Numbered from the stretch's first letter, positions 9,601 to 19,378 are shown. The stretch is 45,753 nt of DNA from an uncultured bacterium (GCA_902770045.1 CACXRO010000015.1:1-45753); one strand, 5' to 3'. Notes: generated by a model not told the origin, from the letters alone. A program made the numbers and translations.

Positions 9601-12600
9601 GCGGCCTCGCGGGCGGCGGCGACGACGTTGGTGGGCACTAGGATGCGGAAGAGCCCGCGCAGCGGGCGGTCGGTGCGGTCGTGGAGACCAAGGTAGTGGG
9701 TGATCGAGCCGGTCTTGCCGGAGCCGGTGACCAGCAGGCCGTCGATGCCGGGCTTGTAGGTGGCGGCGTACTTGCCGATGGTGATCCAGTATTCCGGCCC
9801 CTCCTTGACGGTGGTGTTGAGCTCGGTGATGTAGCTCTCGACGTCGTTGGTGGCCATCTGCACCCAGATCTCGGCGTTGGCGTCGACGCCGGTGTAGGAG
9901 AAGGACACCTTGCCGAGGCCGTGCAGGATCGGCGCGCGCATGCTCATCGCCTTCTTCGGCTCGCCGCGGCTCGGCTGGAGGAGGAGCTCCTGCTGGTGGG
10001 CGGTCTCGTTGGTGGAGACGATGCCCTGGGTGTAGACGAACTCGTCGTCGCCGTACAGGAGGTCCTCGTGGTCCGGGGCCTCCCAGCAGGTCTGCTCGAC
10101 GCTGGAGACGACGAGCTCGACGTTGTCGGAGCCGGTGGTGATGCGGGAGTTCCAGGAGCCGGTGGTGTGGATGAGGAACTCGCTCGTCTTGAAGCCGTAG
10201 CCGCTGATGGTGGCGCTGGCGTACTTCTGCCATTCGCCGCCGCCAGCGGGCTGCAGCATCAGCACCACTTCCTGACGGAGCGAATCTGCCCCGGGCATGC
10301 GCACGCCGCAGTAGGCGTGCTTGAAGCCCTCGGTGGCGCTGGTGAGCTTAACCGCGGTCGAGGTCTCGAAGGTGAAGGTCTCGAGTCGGCTCTGGCTGGC
10401 CCACCGGCCGTCCTCGATGGCGTCGGTCTCGGGCACGGGGGAGCTCTCGGAGAAGCGGAGCCAGGGGTTCTGGGTGCCGGCGGTTCCGGAGTTGAAGTAC
10501 TTCGAGGCGTTGGCCGACGGCGGGGTGTAGTTGTCGGTGTAGCGGATGTTGCTCTGAGGGACGGGGGAGTCGTAGTGGTGCATGCCGACGAACCGGACCG
10601 GGCAGTCCTTGGCGTTGACGCCGTAGCCACCGTAGGTGAGCCTCGACGCGGAGTTGTCGCGGTAGGCGATGCCGCGGAAGCCGTTCTGGAGGCCGCCGCC
10701 GCCAGACGCCCGGTTGACCGCGGCGTTCCAGTCGGGCTTGATGCCTGCGGCCGCGTTGCTGATGGGGAGGGTGGCGTTCTGGGAAATGCCGCCGATGACG
10801 AGGGTGCCGGAGGGGGTGTTCTCGACCGAGATGAACATGCCCCAGAAATAGGGGTTGTACTGGCTGTTCGAGGTGGGGGAGGTGCTGGTGCCGGTTTCCC
10901 AGTACCAGATCCTGGAGTCGCTGGAGTCGAACTGCTGGGTGCAGAGGCGGGTCGGGGCGATCTTGCCGTTTTCGTTGCTCCAGCGGAAGAGCTCGAGGAC
11001 GTAGCGCGGGCCGTTGTTGTTGGCGTTGTTCGACTGGCGGCTCAGCCGGAACTCGTAGCAGCCGATGCCCGGCCAGTAGTAGGCGACGACGGAGACCGAC
11101 GCGCCGACGGCCATGATGCCCTCGACGCCGTTGTAGTTCTCGCCGTAGCCGGTGTACGCATTGCCCCTGACGAGGCTGCTCATCAGCACCGGGGCGAAGA
11201 AGACGTAGTTGGTGCGGTAGAAGTACTCGATGCCGCTGAGGCCGTTGAAGCGGATGTCGTAGAGGCTCACGGTGTTGTAGCACATGTTGTCGAAGGAGAT
11301 CGACTGGCCGATGCGGGAGCTCACCTTGACCGAGCCCAGCCCCTTCGGGCGGTCGGTCAGCGAGAACTCGAGGAAGCCCTCGCCCTGCCCCTGCAGCTTC
11401 GCGCCCATGTGGGAGACCGTGTCGCCGGCGGTCGGGGCGATGTACTTGTTGAGGTCGCGGGAGACGAAGGTGAGGTTGTGGCCGTTCCAGTCGTTGGGGG
11501 TGATGTGGTCCTGGAAGAACTTCTCCTTGGGGAACCCGGTGTCGTTGTAGTTGGCCAGCCAGAAGGTCTCGTTCCAGTTGGTGGAGCCGGGGTCGAACTG
11601 GTCCCACTCGCCCATGTCGAGGTTGTAGGTCTTCATCTTCACGTCGTCGACGCCGTTGGTGCCGGAGGCGACGCAGAACTTCTTGTCGAGGCGGTGGGCG
11701 TCGGACCAGTTGTTGAAGTTCTGGTACTCGGCGCGGGAGGCGGCCCAGGTGAGGTAGCGGTCGGAGATCTTGAGCTCGAGGTAGCCGGTGGAGCTGTCGA
11801 CGTCGGCGGAGACCTTCTTCACGTCCGACGGGGAGTCGTAGGACTCGAGCTTGCCGTTGGCGGGCATGACGACGGTCTCGGCGGAGTTGGGGCCGAAGTA
11901 GACGGTGTTCTCCACGAACTCGGTGGCGCCGCGGACCTGGCGGTTGACCCCCACGAAGTAGAAGGAGACGGGGACGGTGGTGCCGGACGGGACCTTGTCG
12001 GGCGGGATCTTGACGAGCGCGCGCCACATGTTGTCCTCGATCGGGTCCATCTCGTACTCGCCGCCAAGCTCGCCTTCGACGACGACGCGCATACCCTCGA
12101 AATCGCTCTTGCCCTCGCGGAGGCGGACGAACCAGTCGAGGCCGGTGGAGGGCAGAAGCTCGTCGCCGCCCTCCATCTCCGCGGCGGTGATGTGGTTGGT
12201 GACGGCGGTGTGGCGCTCGTCGTAGGGGACGCCGTAGTCGAGGCCGGAGTAGTCGACGTACTCGTAATAGGGCGTGTCCATGGTGAGGTCGTACCAGAAC
12301 TCGACGTCGCCGGCGGCCGCTGGAAGGACAAGCGGGTCGATGGAGCGGTAGCCGCCGCGCGGGTTGAGCGGGACGGTGCGCCAGAGGAAGTCGTTGTAGT
12401 AGTTGACGTAGGAGGGGTCGAGCTGGGCGATCTGCGCGGCGGGCTCGGCGCGCTGGCGCAGGTAGCGCCAGCGGTAGTGGAGGTTCGCCGCGACGACGAA
12501 CTTGTTGGTGTCGGCGGAGGTGCCGGGGTTGACGTAGAAGTATGGCTCGGCACGGGCGAAGACGCCGGTGTCGGTCTGGGCGGGGAACGGAGTCTCGAAG

Positions 12601-15600
12601 GCGATCTCCTGGCCGAGCACCTGCTTGCCGCGGCGGTCGGGGTCGTAGAAGCCGAGCGGCTTCAGGTCGGCCGACATCGCGGGGTAGGAGACGAGGATGT
12701 TGTCGAGCAGGATGAGCGCGTTGCCGTCGAGGGGCGTGGTCGCGATCGGCACGGAGGAGGTACGGCGGATGCGGAAGCGGACGGGGATGCGGATGTCGAG
12801 CGGCACGGCCATGCGGTAGAAGTTGGTGGTGGTGCCGCCGTTGACGACGGAGAGGTTGATGCCGGAGGCCGGGACTTCCTCGCGGACGAAGGCGGGGGTG
12901 TTGTCGCGCTTATACGCGACAAACGGGACACGACGCCAGACGGCGTTGGCGTAGTAGTTGTAGTTGGTGGTGACGACCTCGACGCCGCCGACGTCGTTGG
13001 TTTCGATGGTGACGCCGAGGACGTTCTCGTCGGTCGGCGGGATGAGCGCGGTGGCGTCGCCGAGGACGTTGGTGCAGATCTCGACGCAGATGCCGTAGTT
13101 GTTGCCGATGTTGTTGTTCCAGCCGTTGACGGCGTCGAAGTAGATGGTGCCGATGCCGTTGGTGAAGCAGGAGGAGTAGACGGTGGCGGAGTCCTCGGAG
13201 TTTTCGGCGCCGATGTTGCGCATCACGATCTGGCCGGCGGTCGCTGCGGTGGCGGGCGAAATCTCGCGGTTGTCGATGCTGTAGGACGACGGCGAAAAGC
13301 TGAAGTAGTTCTGGGTGTTGCGGACGGCCGAGCCCATGGTGTTGCCGTGACGGCAGTTGAGGAGATGCCACAGCCTGGCCCCATGCTGCTTAGTCCAGAG
13401 AATGGATTCGGTTGCCTCTTTGAGGTTGGGGCACGCGTCATTGTTGGCGGGAGAATATTGAATTACCTCCCAGAAAGACGGATTGTCCACCGAAACCGGG
13501 CGATCCTTCGTATTGTACGAGTAGCCCTGGTAGCGCACGATGTTCTTGGAGCCAACCATGTGGCGGTTCATGAGCAGGATGCGGCCGGTGTCGCCGAGGT
13601 TGCCGGCGAGGTCGGTGTAGGGCGACCTGCCGTTGAGGGTGAGGTTAAAGAGCCCCTTCTCGGGTTCGAGGAGCTCGTAGCCGGTGTAGCTTTCGTCGAG
13701 CGCGAAGACGACGCGGTAGGAACCACCTACCGTCGGATAGACGGAGTTGGTGGAGGAGTCGTAGACGTTGACGTAGTTGGTGGAGGCCCAGCCTTCGGCG
13801 AGGCGGCCGTTGTAGCAGACGGTGGGATATTCGCCAGCCTCCATCGCGAGCGGCGCGAAGGCGGGGTAGTCGAGCCAGTAGTTGACCTTGAGGCCGTCCT
13901 TCACCACCAACGAGTTGGTGCAGAACGCCTTGTCGTTGACGGTGTCGAACTCGGCCTGCAGCCAGCCGGGGGAGCGCACCTCCTTGGTCAGGCGGTATTC
14001 GTCGACCATACCGGCGAAGGAGTAGTAGGTGTTGTTGGTGCCGGGGATGTTGCCGAAGGAGAGGTTCTCGCCGGAGTCGGCGACCGGGGTGATGTTGACC
14101 GTGCGCTCGACGAAGGCGGCGTTTTCCATCTGGGCGCCGCAGACCTTGGCCGAGGCGCCGTTGTACGCCGCGCCGAAGTAGCTCCAGCCGCCCGTGACCT
14201 GGGCCGGCCAGATCTGGCTGGCCTCGCCGCCGGAGGAGCCGCCGCCGAAGAGGCGCATTCCACGGAGGTTGAGGTTGCCGACGCCGGAGCGGATGAGGAA
14301 TGCGCCGAGGTCGGTGTCGACGGCGGTCTCGCCGTTGCGACGCGAGAAAGGCCAGACGTGGCCTTCGGTAAGATCGGCGCCGCCGCTGGGCGCCTGCGAC
14401 ATCTTGAGCCAGCCGGAGATCGTGAGCTTGCCGTCGAAGTGGAACGAGGGCGTGTTGGAGACCACGAGGCGGCAGCCGCCCTTGATGTTGGGGGTGTAGC
14501 TGATTGTGCGGCCCAGGCCGATGTTGGCGGTGCTGTGGATCATCGACGAGGTGGTGTCGCCCGGGTTGTAGGTAAGCGGATAGCCGAAGTTGCCGTTGCC
14601 GGTGGCGTCGGACGACGGGGCGCCGTCCTGGTCGGCGAAGTGCCAGACGCCGACGTAGTCGGACCACACGTCCTCGGGGCTGTAGCCGGGCGCGTCGGCG
14701 CCTTCGCGGAGCGCCCAGTACATGCGGATGGGGGCGCCGTTGGTGAGGACATTCACACGCACCCAGACGAGCGAATCCTTATCGCCGTTGACGTTCCAGG
14801 TGTCGACCTCGTAGGGCAGCTGGGCGTCGGCGGCGGTGTCCATGAACACCATGTCCTCGCCGGTGAGGCCGGCGCGGCTGTAGTAGAAGCCGCGGAAGCG
14901 TTTTTCGCTGATGCGCACGAGGAGCGGGAAGTTGGTAAGCGGCTCGGAGCCGCGGTAGCCCTGGACGCGGAGGTCGACATAGTCGCGGAAGATGCGGTCG
15001 GGGTCGCTCCAGATGGAGAACTTGGCGGTGCGCTCGGCAGCCGCCCAGTTGGTGGTTTCGGCGACGGTGGCGCGGACGTAATAGACGCCGATGTTGGTGG
15101 GCTGGTTCTCGGTCCACGGGCCGGTCTCGGCGGAGGAGTAGTCGATCTTCGGCTCGCCCCAATCAGCTTTGACGGTGACGCGGTGCACGGTGGGGACCTC
15201 CTCGGCCTTCCAGCTCGGAAGCTTGAGTTCGGTGATGGCGTTCGGCGCCGGGGCGATGGACCAGTCGAGGCTGAGGTTCGCGGAGCTGCCGCCGACCCAG
15301 GCGTAGTTGGCGGAGTCGAGCAGCCGGAACTCGGCGAAGTAGGAGCCGGCGTTGACCCTGCCCTTGTAGCCACCGTTCAGCTGGTAGAGCGAGGCGTCCT
15401 CGGAATCGACCACGCCGTACTGGATGTTGGCGTTGTAGACGAGGCCGGGGACGACGGTCGGCTGCCGGACGGGGGCCTTGGTGATAGTCCAGACGATGGT
15501 GGTCGGCGACCAGGTGGCGGGGGAGGTATCCCAGCAGTGGTTGGAGTCGTTGAGCGCGACGGTGAAGGAATACTCGCCGACGGTGACGGCGTTGGTGACG

Positions 15601-17627
15601 CCGACGGTGATGCGGCTGTAGTCGGACCAGCCGGCAGGACCGACGACGACGAAGTGGCTGTTGGTATCGTAGACAAAGGAGTCGGCGGGAATGGAGATCT
15701 GCGGGACCGGCTGGCGGGCAATCGACCAGGAGATGTCGATCGTGGCGACGCCGAGGGCTTCGCCGGCCCACTGGCAGTTCGCGGGGTCGTTGAGGGTGGC
15801 TTGCGCAGTGTAGGAGCCGGCGTTGGTGGCAGTGTTGCCGACGATGGTGTAACGCGAGGCGTCGACGGAGGGGGTGATGCCGACCTTGTTCGCGCCGTCG
15901 TAGACGAGGCCGGTGACAGCGGTCGGCTTGGCGACGACGTAGCCGCCGATCGACCAGGGAATCTCGATGGTGTCGTTGACGGGCGTGGTGTCGCCGGGCT
16001 TGGTCTCCCATACGCAGCTGCCCTGGTGCGCCGCGCCGATGGCGGCGGTGGCGACATAGGAGCCGGTGTTGACGGCGTTGGTGACGCCGCCGAGGACATA
16101 GAACTTGGCATGTTCAGAATCATTGATGCCGTTCTGCGGGTTGCCGGTGTAGGCGAGGCCGGTCTTGGCGGTCGGGCGCTTGACGGTGAGCTGGTCAATG
16201 GTGAAGTTGATTGTGCGATCGCCGGTGGTGCCATCGTGCCAGGTGCAGTTGGAGTAACCGGACGGATTGTTGAGCTTGGCGGTGGCGGTGTAGTTGCCGG
16301 CGGCGGTCTGCCGCGCGTTGATGAGAGTATAGAAACCAGACGACGACGGGGTGACGCCGCACTGCTCCTCACCGTTGTAGACGAGGTTGGTGGCCTGCGG
16401 CTCCTGGTCCTCGGGAACGGTAGCGGGAAGGATCTTCCAGGTAAACTGACGCAACTCGGTGCCGCTGCTGTCTTTCCACTTCAGCGTGCCAACCGGCTTG
16501 ACCCAGAAGGTGTAGGTGTCGGCATTGGTGGCGACCATGTCGCCGTGGTCAAGCATCCAGTTGCTGCCGGGGTCGTCGACGCCGGTGAGCTCCGCGCCAG
16601 TGAAGTACTGATCCGCCTTGGGCGTCGGCGCAATCGCCGGCATCAAGAGACGGATGACGACAATGCCGCTGCCGCCAGCCGCGCCAGTACAGTAGCGGCC
16701 GCCGCCGCCGCCGCCGCCGCCGGTCGAGGCCTCACCGGGCGAGGCCGAAGCACCGTTCGTGCCAGGACCGCCGGCGCCACCGCCGCCAAGACCGCCCGAT
16801 GTGGCCTGGGAACCAGAGCCCCTGCCGCCGCCGCCACCACCAGCGTAATACTTCATTTCGCCGGTGATGTCACTCTGGAGACCTTCACCACCAGCACCGC
16901 TGGCACTGCTAGAAGTGTTTTTACCCTTTGCCCCAGCACCGCCTCCGCCCGCAGCGAACGTCGCATTGTTGCCAGCACCACCATTATAACCCAGACCCGA
17001 CACGCCGCTGCCGCCGGCTTTTCTTCCAGATGTACCAGTAGCCGAAGGGGAACCGCCGCCGCCGGATCCGCCGTCACGGCCAACGCTCTGGGCACCGCCG
17101 CCGCCGCCGCCAATCGCGTTGGCAATGGCGGTGGAAGTTGAGGTGATGGTAATCGACGAACTGCCGCCATCGCCACCAGACACGGCAGCGTCTTGGTTGG
17201 CGGCGGGCGTGCCGCCGACGCCGACGAAAATTGAATATGTCTGCGCCGCCAAAGTCGTGTCGCCGGTGAGGAAGCCGCCGCCACCGCCACCGCCGCCCTG
17301 GCCCTTGGCCAGGTAGTCGGCAGGTTTTACGGTGCCGCCGGCGCCGCCGCCGCCGACCACGAGGTAGCGGGCGGCCCAGGCCTCGGGCAAGGACAGGGTG
17401 CCGGGGTTGGCGGTATCGGTGTAGGTGAGGATGAGGTCGGAGCTGGCGGGGTCGGAGCCGGAGTAGGAGACCGCGGCGCCGGAGTAGGTGACGGTGATGC
17501 CGGCCCAGTCGACGGTGTCGGCGCGCGAGGCGGAGGGGAGGAGGGAGAAGAGTGCGATAACGCCAAGCGCGGCGAGGGCTGGCAGCCGCCGCGCAAGGGC
17601 ATTTAGGCTTGTTTTTATCGTACTCAT
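6672..17627 (-). CDS. giant secreted multidomain protein (Gly-rich, MBG-like, DUF2341/LamG, lamin-tail)
   Basis: A 3651-aa protein, the largest in the window. Signal peptide 1-36 (hydrophobic ALAALGVIALFSLL, cleavage after SRA). Residues about 88-328 are a glycine-rich domain ending GGSGIVVIRLL, a signature seen in bacterial adhesin-like and phage fibre-like proteins. About 400-877 holds roughly five MBG-like beta repeats (LVYNG..., LAYTG..., LVYDG..., each with GxYxAxA). About 878-975 resembles DUF2341, followed by a LamG/concanavalin-like domain (about 990-1230, with WHFADQDG and GMVDEYRLTKEVRS). About 3050-3140 (AWINEINFND...QFIELCIPSG...MSGWKLR) is a lamin-tail (LTD) domain. The regions between are beta-rich and unrecognised. 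No transmembrane or cell-wall anchor is seen at the C-terminus. The start is supported by GGGAGG and an upstream promoter. Probably a surface or matrix protein binding glycans; the function is inferred from domains only. Confidence 0.88.
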   Translation of the reverse strand: MSTIKTSLNALARRLPALAALGVIALFSLLPSASRADTVDWAGITVTYSGAAVSYSGSDPASSDLILTYTDTANPGTLSLPEAWAARYLVVGGGGAGGTVKPADYLAKGQGGGGGGGGFLTGDTTLAAQTYSIFVGVGGTPAANQDAAVSGGDGGSSSITITSTSTAIANAIGGGGGGAQSVGRDGGSGGGGSPSATGTSGRKAGGSGVSGLGYNGGAGNNATFAAGGGGAGAKGKNTSSSASGAGGEGLQSDITGEMKYYAGGGGGGRGSGSQATSGGLGGGGAGGPGTNGASASPGEASTGGGGGGGGRYCTGAAGGSGIVVIRLLMPAIAPTPKADQYFTGAELTGVDDPGSNWMLDHGDMVATNADTYTFWVKPVGTLKWKDSSGTELRQFTWKILPATVPEDQEPQATNLVYNGEEQCGVTPSSSGFYTLINARQTAAGNYTATAKLNNPSGYSNCTWHDGTTGDRTINFTIDQLTVKRPTAKTGLAYTGNPQNGINDSEHAKFYVLGGVTNAVNTGSYVATAAIGAAHQGSCVWETKPGDTTPVNDTIEIPWSIGGYVVAKPTAVTGLVYDGANKVGITPSVDASRYTIVGNTATNAGSYTAQATLNDPANCQWAGEALGVATIDISWSIARQPVPQISIPADSFVYDTNSHFVVVGPAGWSDYSRITVGVTNAVTVGEYSFTVALNDSNHCWDTSPATWSPTTIVWTITKAPVRQPTVVPGLVYNANIQYGVVDSEDASLYQLNGGYKGRVNAGSYFAEFRLLDSANYAWVGGSSANLSLDWSIAPAPNAITELKLPSWKAEEVPTVHRVTVKADWGEPKIDYSSAETGPWTENQPTNIGVYYVRATVAETTNWAAAERTAKFSIWSDPDRIFRDYVDLRVQGYRGSEPLTNFPLLVRISEKRFRGFYYSRAGLTGEDMVFMDTAADAQLPYEVDTWNVNGDKDSLVWVRVNVLTNGAPIRMYWALREGADAPGYSPEDVWSDYVGVWHFADQDGAPSSDATGNGNFGYPLTYNPGDTTSSMIHSTANIGLGRTISYTPNIKGGCRLVVSNTPSFHFDGKLTISGWLKMSQAPSGGADLTEGHVWPFSRRNGETAVDTDLGAFLIRSGVGNLNLRGMRLFGGGSSGGEASQIWPAQVTGGWSYFGAAYNGASAKVCGAQMENAAFVERTVNITPVADSGENLSFGNIPGTNNTYYSFAGMVDEYRLTKEVRSPGWLQAEFDTVNDKAFCTNSLVVKDGLKVNYWLDYPAFAPLAMEAGEYPTVCYNGRLAEGWASTNYVNVYDSSTNSVYPTVGGSYRVVFALDESYTGYELLEPEKGLFNLTLNGRSPYTDLAGNLGDTGRILLMNRHMVGSKNIVRYQGYSYNTKDRPVSVDNPSFWEVIQYSPANNDACPNLKEATESILWTKQHGARLWHLLNCRHGNTMGSAVRNTQNYFSFSPSSYSIDNREISPATAATAGQIVMRNIGAENSEDSATVYSSCFTNGIGTIYFDAVNGWNNNIGNNYGICVEICTNVLGDATALIPPTDENVLGVTIETNDVGGVEVVTTNYNYYANAVWRRVPFVAYKRDNTPAFVREEVPASGINLSVVNGGTTTNFYRMAVPLDIRIPVRFRIRRTSSVPIATTPLDGNALILLDNILVSYPAMSADLKPLGFYDPDRRGKQVLGQEIAFETPFPAQTDTGVFARAEPYFYVNPGTSADTNKFVVAANLHYRWRYLRQRAEPAAQIAQLDPSYVNYYNDFLWRTVPLNPRGGYRSIDPLVLPAAAGDVEFWYDLTMDTPYYEYVDYSGLDYGVPYDERHTAVTNHITAAEMEGGDELLPSTGLDWFVRLREGKSDFEGMRVVVEGELGGEYEMDPIEDNMWRALVKIPPDKVPSGTTVPVSFYFVGVNRQVRGATEFVENTVYFGPNSAETVVMPANGKLESYDSPSDVKKVSADVDSSTGYLELKISDRYLTWAASRAEYQNFNNWSDAHRLDKKFCVASGTNGVDDVKMKTYNLDMGEWDQFDPGSTNWNETFWLANYNDTGFPKEKFFQDHITPNDWNGHNLTFVSRDLNKYIAPTAGDTVSHMGAKLQGQGEGFLEFSLTDRPKGLGSVKVSSRIGQSISFDNMCYNTVSLYDIRFNGLSGIEYFYRTNYVFFAPVLMSSLVRGNAYTGYGENYNGVEGIMAVGASVSVVAYYWPGIGCYEFRLSRQSNNANNNGPRYVLELFRWSNENGKIAPTRLCTQQFDSSDSRIWYWETGTSTSPTSNSQYNPYFWGMFISVENTPSGTLVIGGISQNATLPISNAAAGIKPDWNAAVNRASGGGGLQNGFRGIAYRDNSASRLTYGGYGVNAKDCPVRFVGMHHYDSPVPQSNIRYTDNYTPPSANASKYFNSGTAGTQNPWLRFSESSPVPETDAIEDGRWASQSRLETFTFETSTAVKLTSATEGFKHAYCGVRMPGADSLRQEVVLMLQPAGGGEWQKYASATISGYGFKTSEFLIHTTGSWNSRITTGSDNVELVVSSVEQTCWEAPDHEDLLYGDDEFVYTQGIVSTNETAHQQELLLQPSRGEPKKAMSMRAPILHGLGKVSFSYTGVDANAEIWVQMATNDVESYITELNTTVKEGPEYWITIGKYAATYKPGIDGLLVTGSGKTGSITHYLGLHDRTDRPLRGLFRILVPTNVVAAAREAAYLSDNVNYGNITIRSMTVTDEPALSERCWRGWNLRTVGDSTDSESRMYLSDTTIPNETGSGLVGALNNTVAADTIDDDPERAMADYPTVYSPTFQVPKGRKSGIGSVDFRARLYSTSSATLPKGGKIWLYGSTSSVDGPWTLLGEYVVDSPVMKTFTWSTGKENYLAAKFAISDPSAKTVTPAYERIILDEITIREKVQPSVGFLYARPFRNYLFDPVEVADILSPSEQPLVGESWGVQTKVVLRQLADEIDLSKGFRVSLSYYDGDKWGYPQWRGEPDAVTGVDLVPVGDPTNLVFRSVGTSERTLVPPAEHGGVVQYQLAVRYYDRGGIPYDQILETYSDWTQPPWYYPVDKNVDAGGDTNPEFFSPYTILDAVSPGRAWINEINFNDGEPDINGGVRPEDNQFIELCIPSGIDMSGWKLRLTDMNPDSEPWVMAKLGDNGLPASKISHYATNSFEFYVLESPRTELAGGINRRDPALPEADGTWNRDGPRGTAQGGTLVNSYPYQLELVRPNGIVEHQIVFEGTNTVADRVYGYAYSATNLASVLSENEKPPSTKRMVICREVERAVADPDAFGSSGVVRGDVSGNPAPGDKETWDPGLRFTPGWLNEGQIIPAGWFLAPNGTNCWVYFVNSGAHIVQSVGTNTAPYMVVVVPRDTTTNVVYTIAKWYAMNLEENGVPVAEGLRGSITHPVTPTSTTYRVVASEIRNPLLDPLLADGFGQEGNPYADSIVNWLTKYWPGSDAEDFRAARFQGINNTSTNLPLSLTEMYWLDIPPVPESPLERESPDHGSNWWLRAGITKSPTMHMIYRTRGGREVCFTNHVVDMQMYITNTVTGIVHAPQRLRGLDDARSDNWSGAWTSETFKVRSKLDLAWLKEDDDFHPFRFFIFDAGSFTGPDGGESENVPAMGPIGPYSARIEVLDPHSTESIGANYGWQNYPNTKGFYLWSVDTDANLIGVETLKYDDTLPERLTTP

Positions 17628-17701
17628 TTCAACCTCCCGACACCAAACTTAAGCCGCTCGCTATGCGAGGGCATAGTTCTGTCTTTGAGTTGTTTGAGCG
17701 C

Positions 17702-17715
17702 ATTATACCATAAAT
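17702..17715 (-). promoter_or_regulatory. extended -10 promoter of the giant gene
   Basis: Minus strand ATGGTATAAT with TATAAT at 17702-17707 and no good -35. The leader is about 70 nt, with GGGAGG at 17633-17638 before the ATG. An A/T-rich tract (17730-17752) lies upstream, at the same relative place as in front of the 1348-aa gene. Confidence 0.6.
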
Positions 17716-17770
17716 CGGGGAAGGAGCGGGGAAAATTTTGAAAAAAGTTTTTGGGGGGCGGCTCAGCGGT

Positions 17771-17975
17771 GGGCTGCTCGCTCGGTCTCGTCGCTGCGGA
17801 CCTCGTGACGCCTTCCGCGCTTAGAACAACCAGCCTGGTTTACCCTGGCCGCCTGAATACTATCTCTGGTTGCGCATAAGATCACTCTTACGGCTACGAG
17901 TCCTCCGCTCCTCACTCGCGACACCCGCCGCTTCGCCGCTTGTTGACGACTCCGTGAGAAGGCAGGCAGGACCGG
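17771..17975. repeat. 205-bp dispersed element, copy 2
   Basis: Matches 4494-4700 over its whole length, from GGGCTGCTCGCTCGGTCTCG to GGCAGGCAGGACCGG, with about a dozen differences. It lies about 60 nt upstream of the -10 of the giant gene, just as copy 1 does for the 1348-aa gene. The right edge almost touches the stop codon of the ATPase gene at 17978. Confidence 0.85.
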
Positions 17976-17977
17976 AG

Positions 17978-19342
17978 CTAGGCGGGGGGCTTCGCCTCCT
18001 TGGCGAGGCGGCGAAGGAAAAAGGCGCACCAATGGGGAATAGTAAGCACGCCGTTTGAGAAACCGACATCGCCCTTGACGAGCTTGATTCCCCAGCTTAT
18101 GTCCTTGTAGTGCGGACTGTCAATGAGTACCCGCATAGACTTCGCCTTGGTGTTGCCGGCCTTGACTTCGACCGGCACGAGACGGTCGCCGGAACGGAGG
18201 AAGAAGTCCATCTCCAGCGTGGAGTTCCCCTTCTTGTAGTATGCCAGGGTCGCACCGGACTTCACCAACGCCTCGGCGACGATGTTCTCGAAAAGACCGC
18301 CCTTCCAGGTCCCGAGGTCCCGCCGCATGCGCACGTCTTCCTGAGACTCCTCGTCAAGCATCGAGACGAGCAGTCCGCTGTCGGCCATGTAGAGCTTGTA
18401 GCACGCGGAATCCAAATGCGCGGCAACGGGAAGCTCGGGGAATTCCATCGCCTTGCAGACGTTGACTATTCCCGCGTCGTTCAACCACTCCACGCATCCC
18501 CAGTAGTCTTTGTAGCGGGCTTTCTTCTCGACCAGCGAAAGCCGGAACTTCTTGTTTGTCTTGGCCAGCTGAGCCGGGATGCTTTCAAACACATTGACGA
18601 TCCGCAGCGGGTCAAGGCCCTCGGCGTATTTGCGGATGTCGGAGCGGTAGTCCGAGACTATCCGGCGCTGGATCGCCGGAACGCCTTCAAACGTCCCCTT
18701 GACAAAATAGCTTTCGTCGACCTCCGGCATTCCGCCAAGAGTGGAATAGTCGAGGAAGAGCTTGTCCATCGCCTCGTTCGCCGCCTCGCCGAACGCCTGC
18801 CCGGCAACAAGCCGGCCGTACAGCTCGTCGAGCTGCTCCTGGCTGTAGCCGCGCGCCCAAAGGAACTCCTCAAAGTCAATGGAGCCCATCACCGCCGTTT
18901 CCTGGTAGCCCACGCTGATAGACTCTATGCGCTTGAGCTGGATGCCCAGAAGTGATCCGCTGCTGATGACATCGTATTTGCCCAGCTGCGCGAACGACTT
19001 GAAGCTCGTTGCGATTTCCGGGAATTCCTGGATTTCATCGAAGAAGATCAATGTTCCCCCTTCAACGAACCTGAAGTTCGGCTCGATGAGCGAGATATTG
19101 CGAATGATGTTCTCGGCCGAGTAGCCATCACGAATTATGACCTTGTACTCTGGCTGAAGGGCAAAATTGATTTCTACGAAAGACGCGTATCTACTTTCAG
19201 CAAAATGACGGATGCTTTCGGTCTTGCCGACCTGACGGGCGCCCTTGACAATCAAAGGCAAGCGGTCTGGATTTGCTTTCCAAGCCTCTAGAAAGGACTC
19301 AAATTTCCTTTTTAAAAACACTGCTGGTTTTTTGCGCTTCAT
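17978..19342 (-). CDS. AAA_14 / DUF4143 family ATPase
   Basis: A 454-aa protein of the ATP-binding family with an AAA_14 core and C-terminal DUF4143. Walker A is GARQVGKT at residues 34-41 and Walker B is LIFFDEIQEF near 96. A sensor-like SSGSLLGI follows. The C-terminus has EMDFFLRSGDRLVPVEVKAG, a D-x(n)-E-x-K arrangement typical of the restriction-endonuclease-like fold in DUF4143. Members are abundant in gut and PVC genomes; their cellular role is not established, though a defence or mobile role is often suggested. The -10 lies 6 nt before the ATG, so the mRNA is probably leaderless. It stands alone on the minus strand. Confidence 0.85.
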   Translation of the reverse strand: MKRKKPAVFLKRKFESFLEAWKANPDRLPLIVKGARQVGKTESIRHFAESRYASFVEINFALQPEYKVIIRDGYSAENIIRNISLIEPNFRFVEGGTLIFFDEIQEFPEIATSFKSFAQLGKYDVISSGSLLGIQLKRIESISVGYQETAVMGSIDFEEFLWARGYSQEQLDELYGRLVAGQAFGEAANEAMDKLFLDYSTLGGMPEVDESYFVKGTFEGVPAIQRRIVSDYRSDIRKYAEGLDPLRIVNVFESIPAQLAKTNKKFRLSLVEKKARYKDYWGCVEWLNDAGIVNVCKAMEFPELPVAAHLDSACYKLYMADSGLLVSMLDEESQEDVRMRRDLGTWKGGLFENIVAEALVKSGATLAYYKKGNSTLEMDFFLRSGDRLVPVEVKAGNTKAKSMRVLIDSPHYKDISWGIKLVKGDVGFSNGVLTIPHWCAFFLRRLAKEAKPPA

Positions 19343-19348
19343 GCGCGT

Positions 19349-19378
19349 ATTATATCATATTTCCCTTGAATCGCGCAA
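19349..19378 (-). promoter_or_regulatory. promoter giving a leaderless ATPase mRNA
   Basis: Minus strand -35 TTGCGC (19373-19378), 18-bp spacer, -10 TATAAT (19349-19354), then only 6 nt to the ATG at 19342. Transcription would start at or beside the start codon. Confidence 0.65.

Noticed and set aside
9681-17141. A 2486-codon plus-strand frame opposite the giant gene
   Set aside because: Val/Gly/Asp-rich shadow of codon bias, without recognisable domains; the minus frame carries clear domains in order.
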